A stretch of 24,143 nucleotides of DNA from NCBI GenBank assembly GCA_003427395.1, contig BFEA01001182.1:86517-110659 (forward strand), read 5' to 3'. The translations under genes and the position numbers were made by a program. The DNA is from Chara braunii. Lineage: Eukaryota; Streptophyta; Charophyceae; Charales; Characeae. Position 1 is the stretch's first letter. Each line of letters begins with the position of its first letter. This document shows positions 1 through 9,665 of this stretch, piece by piece. Below the pieces are notes generated by a model. It was not told where the DNA came from, did no database searches, and saw nothing but the letters and a program-made list of their open reading frames with translations.

Positions 1-2
1 AG

Positions 3-1103
3 CTCACGATCCCCGGACGCAGCATTCGACACGCTGACGGCCAGTTTGCCTGGAGGTCCATAATCCTGTCCGAGGACGTGTGGCTTTGGACGTACAGAGA
101 GCACCGGCCAGGGCAAGGAGTGGGCGTAGTGAGAGCCTACTTGTATTTGGGACCGGGTGCGGTCAAGGAGGCCGTGGTGGGCCTCGCGACGACAGGGAGT
201 AGTGATGCAGTTAGCAGGGCGTTACGCTACCTAGGGGAAGAGGTGGCGGCTTTCCGAGCAGAGGACGCGAGCGACCCGTTGACCCTATTTCACGGACGCC
301 CTCCTCTTGATATCACGGGCGAGCTCGTAATAGCACGGGACGGGTTTTTCCCGTACAACGTTAGGAGCCTGCGGGCGATAGTTCCGACGTTCGTAGTAGA
401 GAGTGTCTTTGGAGGTATTGGTGGAGGGGTCGAGACATACCTGGCTTATCAGGATCTCAAGATCTTGGCGAGAAGACCTGCCGACCTAGACTACATCTAT
501 TATTCGCTTGCGACCGGTGGGCCTCGTTGGGGAGACGAGAGGGTTCAGCTTATAGAGCTGATCCGCTCGATAGACGACGAGTGACCCAAGTCTTTGTGCG
601 TTTGGGATTGGCTAGACAGTGAGCTCCGAGCAGGCCCCGAGTACATGACTTGCATCGGGCGGCTCTTCTCAAACGACTGGGGAAGCTGGTGGAGTGAGGA
701 CGCCGGGCGACCTCTGATATACGGCCATCAGCTGACGGAATACTACCAGGCCATAGGACAGGCACCATACCGCGTCGAGGACGAGTTTGACGACGAGGGT
801 TGGGAGCGAGAAGACAACGAGGAGTTGTGGGAGCCAGACTGGGTCGACCCAGAGAGTGAGGTTGACGGGGAGGAGATTGACGTTATAGACGCCCATTTTC
901 CCAGGATAGGAGTAGCAGTCCGGGCGTAGGAGGTAGAGGAGCGCACCAGGGCGACGGTTGAGTGAGCCTGGCTACTGAACCTATTCGACCATACTGGACC
1001 TGAGTGCGAGAGTTGTCAGAAGGGTCAACAACGTCGAGAGATGGGGTGTATCGGAGGGAGTAGAGTGATGCTGACCGAGAGTAGGAGAAGAAATGAGGAG
1101 TGA
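3..1103 (+). pseudogene. Accessory frame A, unrecognised protein, 5' truncated by window edge
   Basis: The frame is open from the left edge, so its start lies outside the window. It is interrupted in phase by TGA (582), TAG (927) and TGA (963) and ends at TGA 1101-1103. The first part (to 584) is about 190 residues of ordinary globular composition. The second (594-929) carries a strongly acidic segment, roughly 775-885, rich in E and D with several W. The last part has a C-x2-C pair at about 1005-1016. I recognise no family. The TGA at 1101 overlaps the ATG of the next frame at 1093 by 11 nt, suggesting both were translated from one transcript. Alternatively, 3-584 and 594-929 could be two separate small ORFs. 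Coding is favoured because the frame resumes in phase after each stop and the composition is protein-like. Confidence 0.5.
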
Positions 1104-2484
1104 TTCAGCGGCCAAGTTAGCTTATGTATTCTCACGAGAGTTCGAATCGTATAGTGTGGGGAAGCTTGTAGGACCCAGAGAGACGGCGGTTGGATACGAC
1201 ATACCACTTCCTGTGGCGCTAGAAGAGGCAGGGCGTGTACCGATACGATACTTGGGAACGTGGCTCGCAGAGGGGCTCTTCCTATGGACAGTGATAATAC
1301 GTAACGAACGACCCGAGAGGACTCATGATCTAGAAGGGGTCGGACATCTAATAGCAGATAGAACACACGATTTGGAGATAGGGCTAACGCTCGCAGGGGC
1401 GAGCAGGAGTTGGTGGAGAAGCGAGTTGTTGGCCAAAGTGATCGTTAATCAGCAATTGGCGAGACTCGCTGGAGGGAGGACGAGTAGAAGCTGCTTGGTA
1501 TACGGTCCACCACATCCGACCCTCTTCCCGAGAAAGGATTGGCGATTCGGAGTTCCTACCTTTGTGATAGGCCAGACCTATGGGAGCGTGGATCGTTTGA
1601 AGAGAGCAGTGGAGCACACACTTTACGCGCTCTGGGAGGGCTTAGCGCCCCGCTTCAAGGAAGTATACTACGCCATTTGTGTGAGGTGGGGGCCGCCCAG
1701 TAGAGAGATGCTTAACGACATCATAGATGTTACGAGCTGGGTGGACTGTCTGAGGCCTATCGATCTGATTAGGTATTGCAGGAGACGGGCAGAGATCGAT
1801 TACGCGGGGCTAAAGGATGCGAGATTTCTCTTCGAGGTCGCAGCTTAGGGAATGCCGGGAAGGACGACCACGGCGATGCGTGTAGGAGAGCAACTGGTAA
1901 GCACAGGATGCACTGTGACAGTACTTCTCCGAGCGTACTTAGACGAGGACTTGACGGCGAGTGAGTGCAGACAACGAGCTAGGGATTTGATCCACGAGCG
2001 TAGAGCTGATGTACTGGCACGAGTGACCTTCCAAACCTCGATATCCTATGATGTGATGATATGGTCTCATGGTTATATGCGCGCGGAGCACTACCACGAT
2101 GAGACAGTAGCGGAGACTAGAGCGAGGGGGAGAGGGTGAGCTGGAGAAAGATGTGGACCAAGTATGGAAGAGGAGAGTGAGGCAGTCGGAANAGTGAGAA
2201 AGCGCGTTAAAGAACCACTCTTGAACCAGATAAAGAAGTTGGGGGACAAGTTAAGGGAGATCTGGTCGTGTCAAAACGAAAGCAAGTTGCGAAGGGCTGA
2301 ACTCGTGACAAGAGAGTTAGACAATCTGTTTAGGGAAGAGAGAGAGATTATCCAGGCGTGGAGATCAGACTTTCTGGAGAAGGTAAAGGTTAGAAGCGTA
2401 TCACGCAGAGAAACTAGTAAGCGATCTGCAGAAAGCGAGAAAACAGAAGACAAAGTTACGTAGGGGAGTAGCGAAGGGACATGA
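1093..2484 (+). pseudogene. Accessory frame B, unrecognised protein with charged coiled-coil-like C-terminus
   Basis: The ATG at 1093 opens a 251-codon frame to TAG 1846. The same frame continues through 1849-2139 (TGA 2137) and 2140-2463 (TAG 2461), and closes at TGA 2482-2484. The first part looks globular, with a W-rich centre and the motif YGPPHPTLFPRKDWRFGVP near 1500-1560. The last part, from the ATG at 2164, is highly charged (K/R/E rich, heptad-like leucines) and may form a coiled coil. If the TAG at 2461 is a decayed sense codon, the final TGA overlaps the ATG of frame C (2481) as ATGA. No family recognised. One N at 2192 makes a single residue unknown. It could instead be three small ORFs in the same frame, which is less likely by chance. 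Confidence 0.5.
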
Positions 2485-3356
2485 GCGCGACTGCACAACA
2501 CACGACGGATTGGTACTCATTACATGTGGTAGGGAGACTGGATGGACCATTAGTGTTAGTGATCATAGAACTCCAGCTCCATACCAGACTGTGCATAGTT
2601 GAGCAGACAGAGTGTTTCCGCCGTGCCCTGCGCGAGGCAAGGGGGACAGGGCTTTGGATTGGAATAGAAGGAGGACGGAGGATAAAATACGTACTCCGAG
2701 TAACACCCTTCGAAGGGCCGTCTCGGATAAGGGCATGGTATGAGACGACCAGAGAGGCTGAGAGGTTGAAGATAAGCGAAGCCAGGAAAGCGGGAGAGTT
2801 AGGGAGAGTACTAACAGATGGTGCAATACTCAGGGTGTTAGCCGCTCACAACCGGTACTGGAAGGAAGCGATGAAGACTTTAGAGGCAATAGACGAAGGG
2901 GGAGATAGTGAGGACTTTGAGACATTTTATGATATATTGGAGCGGTCGGCGATGAGGCTACAAGTCGTTATAGCACTAACTTACTTCAGCTGTTAGACAG
3001 ATGACCTCGTAACTGTTGAGGAGATAAGGTAGTGGAAATAGAAATTGGGAGCTCTTGGAAGGATAGAGGAAGCTAGAAAGGTCGATGGGCGACATTGGAC
3101 GGCAGTAGGACGGCCTTTAGCGGGCTAACCGATTCAGACAGGGCTAGGAGAACTAGCAAGGAGGACAGAGAGAGACGCTCAGAGACTCTTGAGGGGTGTC
3201 ACGGGTGAGCCACAGATCTGGAGAGGCACGGCCTTGTTGGCCGATCCCGAAGGAGAGGTTTACTTAGACACAGGGATTCTTGGGATAGAGGGAGAACACG
3301 AGATCTGCGGCCGGTACGGGTTACTGGAGGTGGTAATCAAGGCNATCGAGAGCTAA
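2481..3356 (+). pseudogene. Accessory frame C, unrecognised protein
   Basis: The ATG at 2481 follows a purine-rich leader and opens 171 codons to TAG 2994. The same phase then carries TAG 3030, TAG 3036 and TAA 3126, and finally an uninterrupted 75-codon stretch to TAA 3354-3356 that still reads like protein. The N-terminal half looks like a mixed alpha/beta domain followed by a charged helical stretch around 2745-2900. No known family or catalytic motif is evident. The short distance to gag (first possible start GTG 3378, first ATG 3471, both in this same phase) suggests the element packs its frames closely. One N at 3344. The coding signal is moderate and the function unknown. Confidence 0.45.
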
Positions 3357-3377
3357 GTTTGGAGGCGGACGCGAGCC

Positions 3378-5656
3378 GTGACAAAGAAACAGGTCCGGGC
3401 TGCAGCGACTGTCATAGGGTCGAGTTGTAACAATTGGCAAGGAAACCTAACTGCGTCTTCAGGCGGTCCAATGGAACCTGACACGATGGGGCCACAACCG
3501 ACCGTGGGCGAAGCGGGAGAGGAGTATAGGACATCGCCCGACCGAGCTCTGAGAGAACTGAAGGAACGAATTAGGCAAGAAGCACCGCTGAGATGGGCTG
3601 ATCAAACCAATGACGGAGGGCCCGACGTAAGAGGCGAACCAGTTGCAACAGAGTCGCGGGAGGCTCTAAGGACGGGTACCTCGAGCGGACGACGAGAGGC
3701 GATGAGACGACGCTCCCCCGAGTACGAGCGGAGGGACACCATAGCGGATAGACACAGAGACGACTGGAGAGAGAATTTGAGGGATTCTTATTGGAGGGAT
3801 AGAGATAGAGACAGGGCGCCGCCCAGGCGAGTCTTCGACCCCCAGACAGGGGAGTCATATCCGCTCCCTTACGAGAGCAAGGACCGCTATATTATTACGC
3901 ACAAGGTCTCAGAGCCTCCTACCTTTAGGGGCTATGGTATCACTGCATATCTGGAGAAGTGGGAGCTTCATGCCAGCCGGAGTCAGTGGTCGGAGGAAGA
4001 GATTATAGAGAACTTCCTATTTAATATGGACCCAAGTCTTGGTAGGGAAGTTAAGGAAGCTCGACCGAAGGATGGGAAATGAACTACGTACAAGAAGAAC
4101 CTCGTTGAGCTTTACAAATTGGAATATAACAAGTATTTCATCAAGGACCTTGAAACAATGACTCAAGATGGAGATGAGAGCGTATGGGCATTTGGAATGC
4201 GTTTCCAAAAGATCTCCGACGTGCTGATGAAGAAGGGGAAGATCTCAGAGGTCGAGCGCTGTACTATCTTCATCGGACACTTGTCCAAAGGTAGGCAAAA
4301 GAGTATACTTAGAGATCTGCCGCGTGACAGGCTTGATTTCCCAGAAGTTCTAAAGCTCGCGATAAAGGCAGAGGCAGACGATTACAAGGACTTGGTGTGG
4401 AGAGAGATGAGGAGACGTGACTTCTCTCTCTACAAGGAGTATGCCACTGATAGATGTCCAGATTTCAAGGACTATCCCTGGTCGGAGAAGAATGAGGCCG
4501 TGGCTGAGGAAGTGAAGGAGATACGGGACATGGTGAAGGGATTAACGAGACAGGTTACAGAGATTGTGACCGCTACAGGGGCCACGGCCTACCGGGACAA
4601 ACCTGGAGGGCCCTATTCACTTCGCTGGGACCGTAGGAACAACGATCCCTGGAGGAGTGTCGAGGATAGAAATCCTCGGACGCTGACTGATTATCATACG
4701 AGGGGAAGAGAGAGAGACGATGAGCCATGGCGACGTAGGGACGATGAGATAGACCGAGACCGCAGAGATCGCGAGCCGTTTGTGCAAGCAAGGAGGTTGG
4801 ATGATTATCCGCGAAGCCCTCCCTACGAGGCCGATCGGGGTAGAGGCGACTCCCGCGGCCGATGGGAGACAGGACAGAGCCGACGAGATGGATATAGGGA
4901 CGATAGATATGAGAGATCGGACCGAGATGGATATAGGGACGACAGATACGAGAAGTCGGGTCGAGATGGCTACAGAGGAAGTAGGTATGAGAGAGGAGAT
5001 CGGGAATGGGAACGACAAGATGGGTCGCGCGAACGGTTTGAGCGCGGGGAAGATGCGAGAGAGCACCGCGACGAGTCGCGGGGATGGTACAACCGAGGGG
5101 ACCGACGCGATGAGTCACGAGGAGATATAACTCGGGGGACCGCCGGGATGATTCGCGAGGGCGGTATGACCAAGGAGGGTTTGGAGGAGACCGGCGCAAC
5201 GATCCGCGCGGTCGGAATGAGAGAGAGGGATATGACGTCTCATCAGAACCATATCCCAAGTCGCCTGACCCCAAGGCGGCCAGGAGTTCGATCTCTAGAG
5301 GCGCAGACGACAAGGCAACAACTCCGAGGAACTCATGCGTCTACTGTAGAGGAGAAGATCATATCAAGAGGGATTGCCCGGACCTTAAACGTGCAATAGA
5401 AGAGGGACTTGTCGTGCTTGACGACCGCAAGTACGTCAAGTGGGCAGATGATCTCGGAGATGTATCGATGTTCCCTTCGATGAAGGAGAATGTCGAAGCA
5501 AGGAGAATAAAGACGAGTAAAGGAATGGAGCCGGTCAGGAGCCAGAGCATCAAGATAACCTTTGAGGGGGATATGGCGACCACACCCATAAGGGTGGCAG
5601 CCACCAAGTCGGCGAGAGGGTCTCTACATCGAAGAAAACTGACACGGATTACGTGA
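3378..5656 (+). pseudogene. gag: Gag polyprotein with zinc knuckle, one in-frame TGA and one frame change
   Basis: Gag coats the RNA genome and forms the particle. An arginine/aspartate-rich N-terminus (to about 3840) is followed by a capsid-like Retrotrans_gag region, about 3900-4440, with PTFRGYGITAYLEKWELHA near its start. Next comes a long mixed-charge R/D/E/Y segment (about 4680-5330), including three 39-bp repeats, and then a CCHC knuckle, CVYCRGEDHIKRDC, at 5336-5377 (C-x2-C-x4-H-x4-C). TGA at 4080 interrupts the capsid. The knuckle lies in the -1 phase relative to the capsid; the switch falls near 5106-5130, where both phases keep R/D/S/G-rich wording. No canonical slippery heptamer is visible there, so a one-base indel is more likely than programmed shifting. 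The start is GTG 3378 or, more plausibly, ATG 3471. The frame ends at TGA 5654-5656, overlapping the protease ATG. Confidence 0.85.
4884..5000 (+). repeat. 39-bp (13-codon) tandem repeat inside gag, 3 copies
   Basis: Units start at 4884, 4923 and 4962 and encode RDGYRDDRYERSD-like peptides. The length is a multiple of three, so the gag phase is kept. The repeat sits in the basic/acidic linker upstream of the zinc knuckle. Confidence 0.85.
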
Positions 5657-6648
5657 TGGCGGAGAAGGACGGGCAGCGGATCGATGGAGAGGAGGTTATT
5701 CTTTCGCCGCGAAAGCGGGGAGTAAAGAAGTTCTTAATGAAGAGCTCGCTGGACGAGATTGACACGGTCGAGCCATTGAGGCGGGCCCTTCGGCAACCCA
5801 TGCAGTGCTCTATTCTGGAGTACCTGGCGGCATCGAAGCCGGCTCGTGATGAGTTACAGATGATCACGCGGAAGACTCGCATACCTCTATCCGAGGAGGG
5901 TCACGCCCCTAAGGCGGAAGCTTCTACAGTAACAGTAACGGGGGTGACTGCCAGAGCGGATCGCATGGCGACAGTCCTTCTCGATGGAATGGAAGGTGTG
6001 TCTCTAGACAAGTTTTATATACTTGGTAGCAGGGCCGTGGAGACGATTATAAACGAGGAAGCGGTACTCGATGCTGTGATTGATAACGACAATGAGGCTG
6101 TCATCATAGACGAGGACCTGGCGGTACAAGTTGGACTGGGCCTCGATAGGTCATACCTATTCGAGATAGAGACGGCTGATGGGAGAAAGCAACAGATCAC
6201 TGGGGTTTGTCACAAGGCAGTCATAGAGGTCCAAGGGGTACGAGTGACCCTGCCTGTCTTTGCAGTCAAGAACTGCAGCTCCGACCTACTCTTGGGACGA
6301 ACGTGGCTCAGCCACGTGCATGCGGTGACGATAGAGCGACCTGATGGGAGCCAAACATTGTGCATTAAGAAACCAGACGGGACGCGGGTAATGATTGAGA
6401 CAGTGGAGCCTCGGGATCCGAGGAACAGAGCGGCTCTCGCTGTGGGTGCCAGAGCCAGTGATCAGATTAAGTCGTTACCTATCTCCTGTCGCGCGGTGCG
6501 ATTTCGCGAGAAGAAATATGGACCACTGCTCACAGAGGAAGAAGGTCGGATCGTGGAGGTGGAAGATTTAGGGAGTCGGCTAATAGTGAACGGCAACTCG
6601 TACCCAAAGGAAAAAGATGAGGAATTTGGCGGTCCGTGTCTTTTTTAA
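5656..6648 (+). CDS. Retropepsin-like aspartic protease with altered active-site triplet
   Basis: This is the polyprotein-processing protease of the retroelement. The frame is open from ATG 5656 (GTG 5653 is also possible) to TAA 6646. The retropepsin-like core is about residues 125-225. The active-site loop at about 6067-6120 reads VLDAVIDNDNEAVIIDEDLA, where the family normally has D-[ST]-G or D-N-G; here the third residue (6088-6090) is D. The downstream flap-to-core motif LLLGRTWL at 6286-6309 is well kept. The N-terminal 120 residues are probably a Gag-protease linker. The ATG overlaps the gag stop as TGATG. At the 3' end the homology runs into the +1 phase (see the pol entry). The gene call is solid; activity is doubtful because of the G-to-D change. 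Confidence 0.8.
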   Translation: MAEKDGQRIDGEEVILSPRKRGVKKFLMKSSLDEIDTVEPLRRALRQPMQCSILEYLAASKPARDELQMITRKTRIPLSEEGHAPKAEASTVTVTGVTARADRMATVLLDGMEGVSLDKFYILGSRAVETIINEEAVLDAVIDNDNEAVIIDEDLAVQVGLGLDRSYLFEIETADGRKQQITGVCHKAVIEVQGVRVTLPVFAVKNCSSDLLLGRTWLSHVHAVTIERPDGSQTLCIKKPDGTRVMIETVEPRDPRNRAALAVGARASDQIKSLPISCRAVRFREKKYGPLLTEEEGRIVEVEDLGSRLIVNGNSYPKEKDEEFGGPCLF

Positions 6649-6877
6649 GGGCACGGCCCCCTATGAGGGGCTACCCAAGCGACACAAGCGAGTAGCTCAA
6701 AAAGTTAAGCCAGTCGCGGTGGGCCGCGAGCGATCTGCACTGGAAGGGATATCGGAAGAAGAGATCGCGAAAGAAATCAAGGAAAGAAAGAAAAACGAGC
6801 CATAACGCCTAACGGAAGAGAGGATAGCAGGGATGGACATCGGAGATGGAAATTTGACCCCATAGGAGCGAGAACGT

Positions 6878-7699
6878 GTGATAGAAATTCTGAAGACATG
6901 TGATAAGGCAATAGCTTTCAGCGACGCGGAACGCGGTAGGATTGATCCTAGATACGCTAAGCCAGCAAGGATTTACACGATACCACATGTTCCCTGGAAC
7001 GACGCGGGATGGAAGTATGCCCAGAAGGAGAAAGAGGAAGTTATCGCTTTCCTGAAAGAAAAGATGGTTTCCCACGTTGCGGAGCCGTCTGATAGTGCTT
7101 ATGCAAATCGATGGTTCTTCCTGCGTAAGCCGAATGGCAAGATCCGATGGATCCAGGACCTTCAGAAGGTCAATGCGGTGACGATACGAGACGTGGGCTC
7201 CGTGCCACACTCCGGTTTACTGGCAGAAGGCGCAGCAAGTAGGTCTATCTATTCGGTCTGCGATCTGTTCTCAGGCTATGGTGAGGTACCGCTTGACCCT
7301 AGGGACAGGCACCTCACGGCTATGCATACGCCATTGGGACTAATTCAGATGATGGTCATCCCTATAGGTTGGACTAATGGGGTAGCCGTTTTTCAGAGAG
7401 CCATGGTAGCCGTCCTCAAGAACTTCATCCCTAATAAGGTTGAAGTTTTTCTGGACGACTTTCCTATTAAAGGGCCAGTAGACAGGGATGAGACAGAGGT
7501 TGTACCTGGAGTTAGAAGATTCGTCAAGCAGCACCTAACAGATATTTGCGCGGTGCTCGAGCAGCTGGACGATGCGAATTTAACAGTCAGCGGAACAAAG
7601 AGCCGATGGGCCATCTTGACTATTAAGATCTTGGGTTTTATCTGTGACTCGAGAGGACGCCGAGCAGAAACGGCAAAGTTAGACAAAGTTCTGAACTGA
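6878..7699 (+). CDS. Reverse transcriptase domain, longest intact segment
   Basis: This uninterrupted 273-codon piece of pol carries the fingers and palm. The motifs include WFFLRKPNGKIRWIQDL (about 7112-7162), the DLFSGYGEVPLD palm aspartate (about 7262), PIGWTNGVAVFQ (about 7364-7400) and catalytic FLDD (7448-7459). Both active-site aspartates are present. The piece ends at TGA 7697, before the connection region, which continues in the same phase. It is listed separately because it is the part most likely to be predicted as a gene. Confidence 0.9.
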   Translation: MIEILKTCDKAIAFSDAERGRIDPRYAKPARIYTIPHVPWNDAGWKYAQKEKEEVIAFLKEKMVSHVAEPSDSAYANRWFFLRKPNGKIRWIQDLQKVNAVTIRDVGSVPHSGLLAEGAASRSIYSVCDLFSGYGEVPLDPRDRHLTAMHTPLGLIQMMVIPIGWTNGVAVFQRAMVAVLKNFIPNKVEVFLDDFPIKGPVDRDETEVVPGVRRFVKQHLTDICAVLEQLDDANLTVSGTKSRWAILTIKILGFICDSRGRRAETAKLDKVLN

Positions 7700-7744
7700 C
7701 CCTCACCGTTACATAGCCCAACCGAGGTCCGACAGTTTCTAGGA

Positions 7745-9541
7745 GTGGTTGGTTACTGGCGTATATTCATACGGGGGTACGTGGAGAAGGCTGAGCCATT
7801 GAGGTTACTCCTTCGAAAGACTGGAAACTTCTATTGGAACTCTTCGCAGGAACTTGCTATGCAAGAACTTAAAGACGAATTTAAGGAAGGAGGGCGCGTG
7901 TTGGGTGTGCCATTCTTTGACGATGAGACCGAGAGACCTTTCATAGTGTCCACGGATGCTGGACCATGTTCAGTCGGTGGTTTGTTGTCTCAGAGGGACG
8001 CTGGAGGGAAGGAAAGACCGTTGAGATTTGAGAGTAGGACGCTTAATACGGCTGAGCGTAACTACAGTCAATTCAAGAAGGAAGTGTTAGCTGTTCTCCG
8101 GTGTCTAGACACGTTTAGACACTATATCTATGGGCGACGGTTCATTTTGAGAGTAGACCCCACCGCGGTTGCCTCTGTCCTCCAGAAGGACTTTAGTCTG
8201 ACGGACCCGACCATCGCCCGATGGTTAATACGGATTCGGCTATACGATTACACGGTCGAGAGAATATCTGGTACTAAAAATGCTGTGGCAGATGGACTTT
8301 CACGCATCCCTCTCGAGCGTCCGATAACAGCTGGAGCTCTGACAATGGCAGAGCCGAGGCGCGCCGAGAGATTTCTAGTTAATCTTTACGAGGGCAAGTA
8401 CCGAATGATCGGACTACACCTGACGGGAGAGGAGAGTCAAGATTCAGAAATCCGGAGGCAAGCAGCCCAGTACTGCCTTAGAGCGGGCCACCTTTTTCGA
8501 AGGCCAGTAGGGTCGGGAATACCCTTACGAGTGGTCTGTGATCCTGAGGAGAGACAGATGATAGTTGCGGAACTTCACGACGGGGTAGTCGGAGGACACA
8601 GGGGAGTTAAAGGAACCTACGAAAAGATACGCCGGCTGTACTGCTGGGAAGGACAATATAAGGACGTCGAGAGGTACTGTATGACATGCGAAGAGTGCCA
8701 GAAGAGAGCTCTCGTTAAATACAAAGAGCCACTTCATCCATCCTATCCGACCAGACCAGGAGAGAAGGTACACATCGATCTAGTGAAAATGCCGAGAGGG
8801 GTAGGCAATATGAACTACGTCGTGAACATACGAGACGATTTCACTGGGTTCGTGGACGGTAGACCTATCAGGAATAAGGCGGCAAAGGAAGTAAAGAACT
8901 TTGTCCTAGAGTACTTATCTAGGTATGGTTGTGTCAGCAAGATAGTGATGGACAGAGGGGCGGAATTTCTAGCCGACGAGGTTCAGAGCGTGTTTACGAG
9001 AGCCGGTGCGAGAGTTTCGATAGCCACCGCTTATCACCCACAGTCGAACTCCCCAGTAGAGAGGGGACACCAGACTCTGATAGCGTCACTGTCCAAGTGG
9101 TGCAAGGGTAAGGACAGTGATTGGCCACAATATTTTCGATACGCGATATGGGCGGACAACGTCACGGTCCGGGCTAGTACCGGATACCCACCATACACCT
9201 TGTGGTCCGGACGACATTGTCCGCTTCCCATAGAGTTTTACGTCGACAGCTGGACAACCGTCGACTGGGCGGAGGAGATGTCCAGAGAGGAACTCTTAGC
9301 AGCCCGAACGAGACAGATAGCCTACGGGTTAGAAGATAACCTCATGACTGCAGCTGATCGTCTGGCGACACAAAGGGACAAGGGTAAAAAGAGATGGGAT
9401 AAGGACGTGCGAATCAGGAAAGAGAGGGTAAGCGTAGGAGATATGGTCCTTCTCTACGATGCAGCGCTGGAAAGGACCTGGACCGGAAAGCTTGCTAATA
9501 GATGGATGGGACCTTACAGAGTGGTTGAGGCACTCGACTAG
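7745..9541 (+). CDS. RNase H and integrase, longest intact segment of pol
   Basis: This 598-codon open segment carries the RT connection (FLGVVGYWRIF begins just upstream at about 7737), RNase H (TDAG, KKEVLAV and the ADGLSR end motif), the integrase HHCC zinc-binding domain, the DD35E core with AYHPQSNSPVERGHQ (about 9029-9073), and the start of the GPY/F module. All catalytic residues are present, so decay here is limited to the terminal TAG at 9539. It is in phase with the upstream reverse transcriptase, so it was not a separate gene originally. Confidence 0.93.
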   Translation: MVGYWRIFIRGYVEKAEPLRLLLRKTGNFYWNSSQELAMQELKDEFKEGGRVLGVPFFDDETERPFIVSTDAGPCSVGGLLSQRDAGGKERPLRFESRTLNTAERNYSQFKKEVLAVLRCLDTFRHYIYGRRFILRVDPTAVASVLQKDFSLTDPTIARWLIRIRLYDYTVERISGTKNAVADGLSRIPLERPITAGALTMAEPRRAERFLVNLYEGKYRMIGLHLTGEESQDSEIRRQAAQYCLRAGHLFRRPVGSGIPLRVVCDPEERQMIVAELHDGVVGGHRGVKGTYEKIRRLYCWEGQYKDVERYCMTCEECQKRALVKYKEPLHPSYPTRPGEKVHIDLVKMPRGVGNMNYVVNIRDDFTGFVDGRPIRNKAAKEVKNFVLEYLSRYGCVSKIVMDRGAEFLADEVQSVFTRAGARVSIATAYHPQSNSPVERGHQTLIASLSKWCKGKDSDWPQYFRYAIWADNVTVRASTGYPPYTLWSGRHCPLPIEFYVDSWTTVDWAEEMSREELLAARTRQIAYGLEDNLMTAADRLATQRDKGKKRWDKDVRIRKERVSVGDMVLLYDAALERTWTGKLANRWMGPYRVVEALD

Positions 9542-9600
9542 GGTGCATATATGATAGCAGAATTAGACGGATCCAAGTGGAAGGACCCAGTGGCGGGTGC

Positions 9601-9665
9601 TAGATTAAAGTTGTTTAGGCCCAGGCCCGCGCCNTAGATTAAAGTTGTTTAGGCCCAGGCCCGCG
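9601..9665. repeat. Exact 31-bp direct duplication separated by CC and N
   Basis: Positions 9601-9631 and 9635-9665 are identical, with an N at 9634 and another at 9666. The 34-bp offset is not a multiple of three and changes the pol phase. A duplicated flank around an N is typical of a badly closed assembly gap, though a real tandem duplication is possible. Confidence 0.9.

Noticed and set aside
1136-1150. tRNA B-box-like GAGTTCGAATCG
   Set aside because: No cloverleaf can be drawn around it and it lies inside accessory frame B.
4573-5313. 246-codon minus-strand frame opposite gag
   Set aside because: A shadow of the R/D-rich gag repeats in another phase; the + strand has clear Gag and zinc-knuckle homology.
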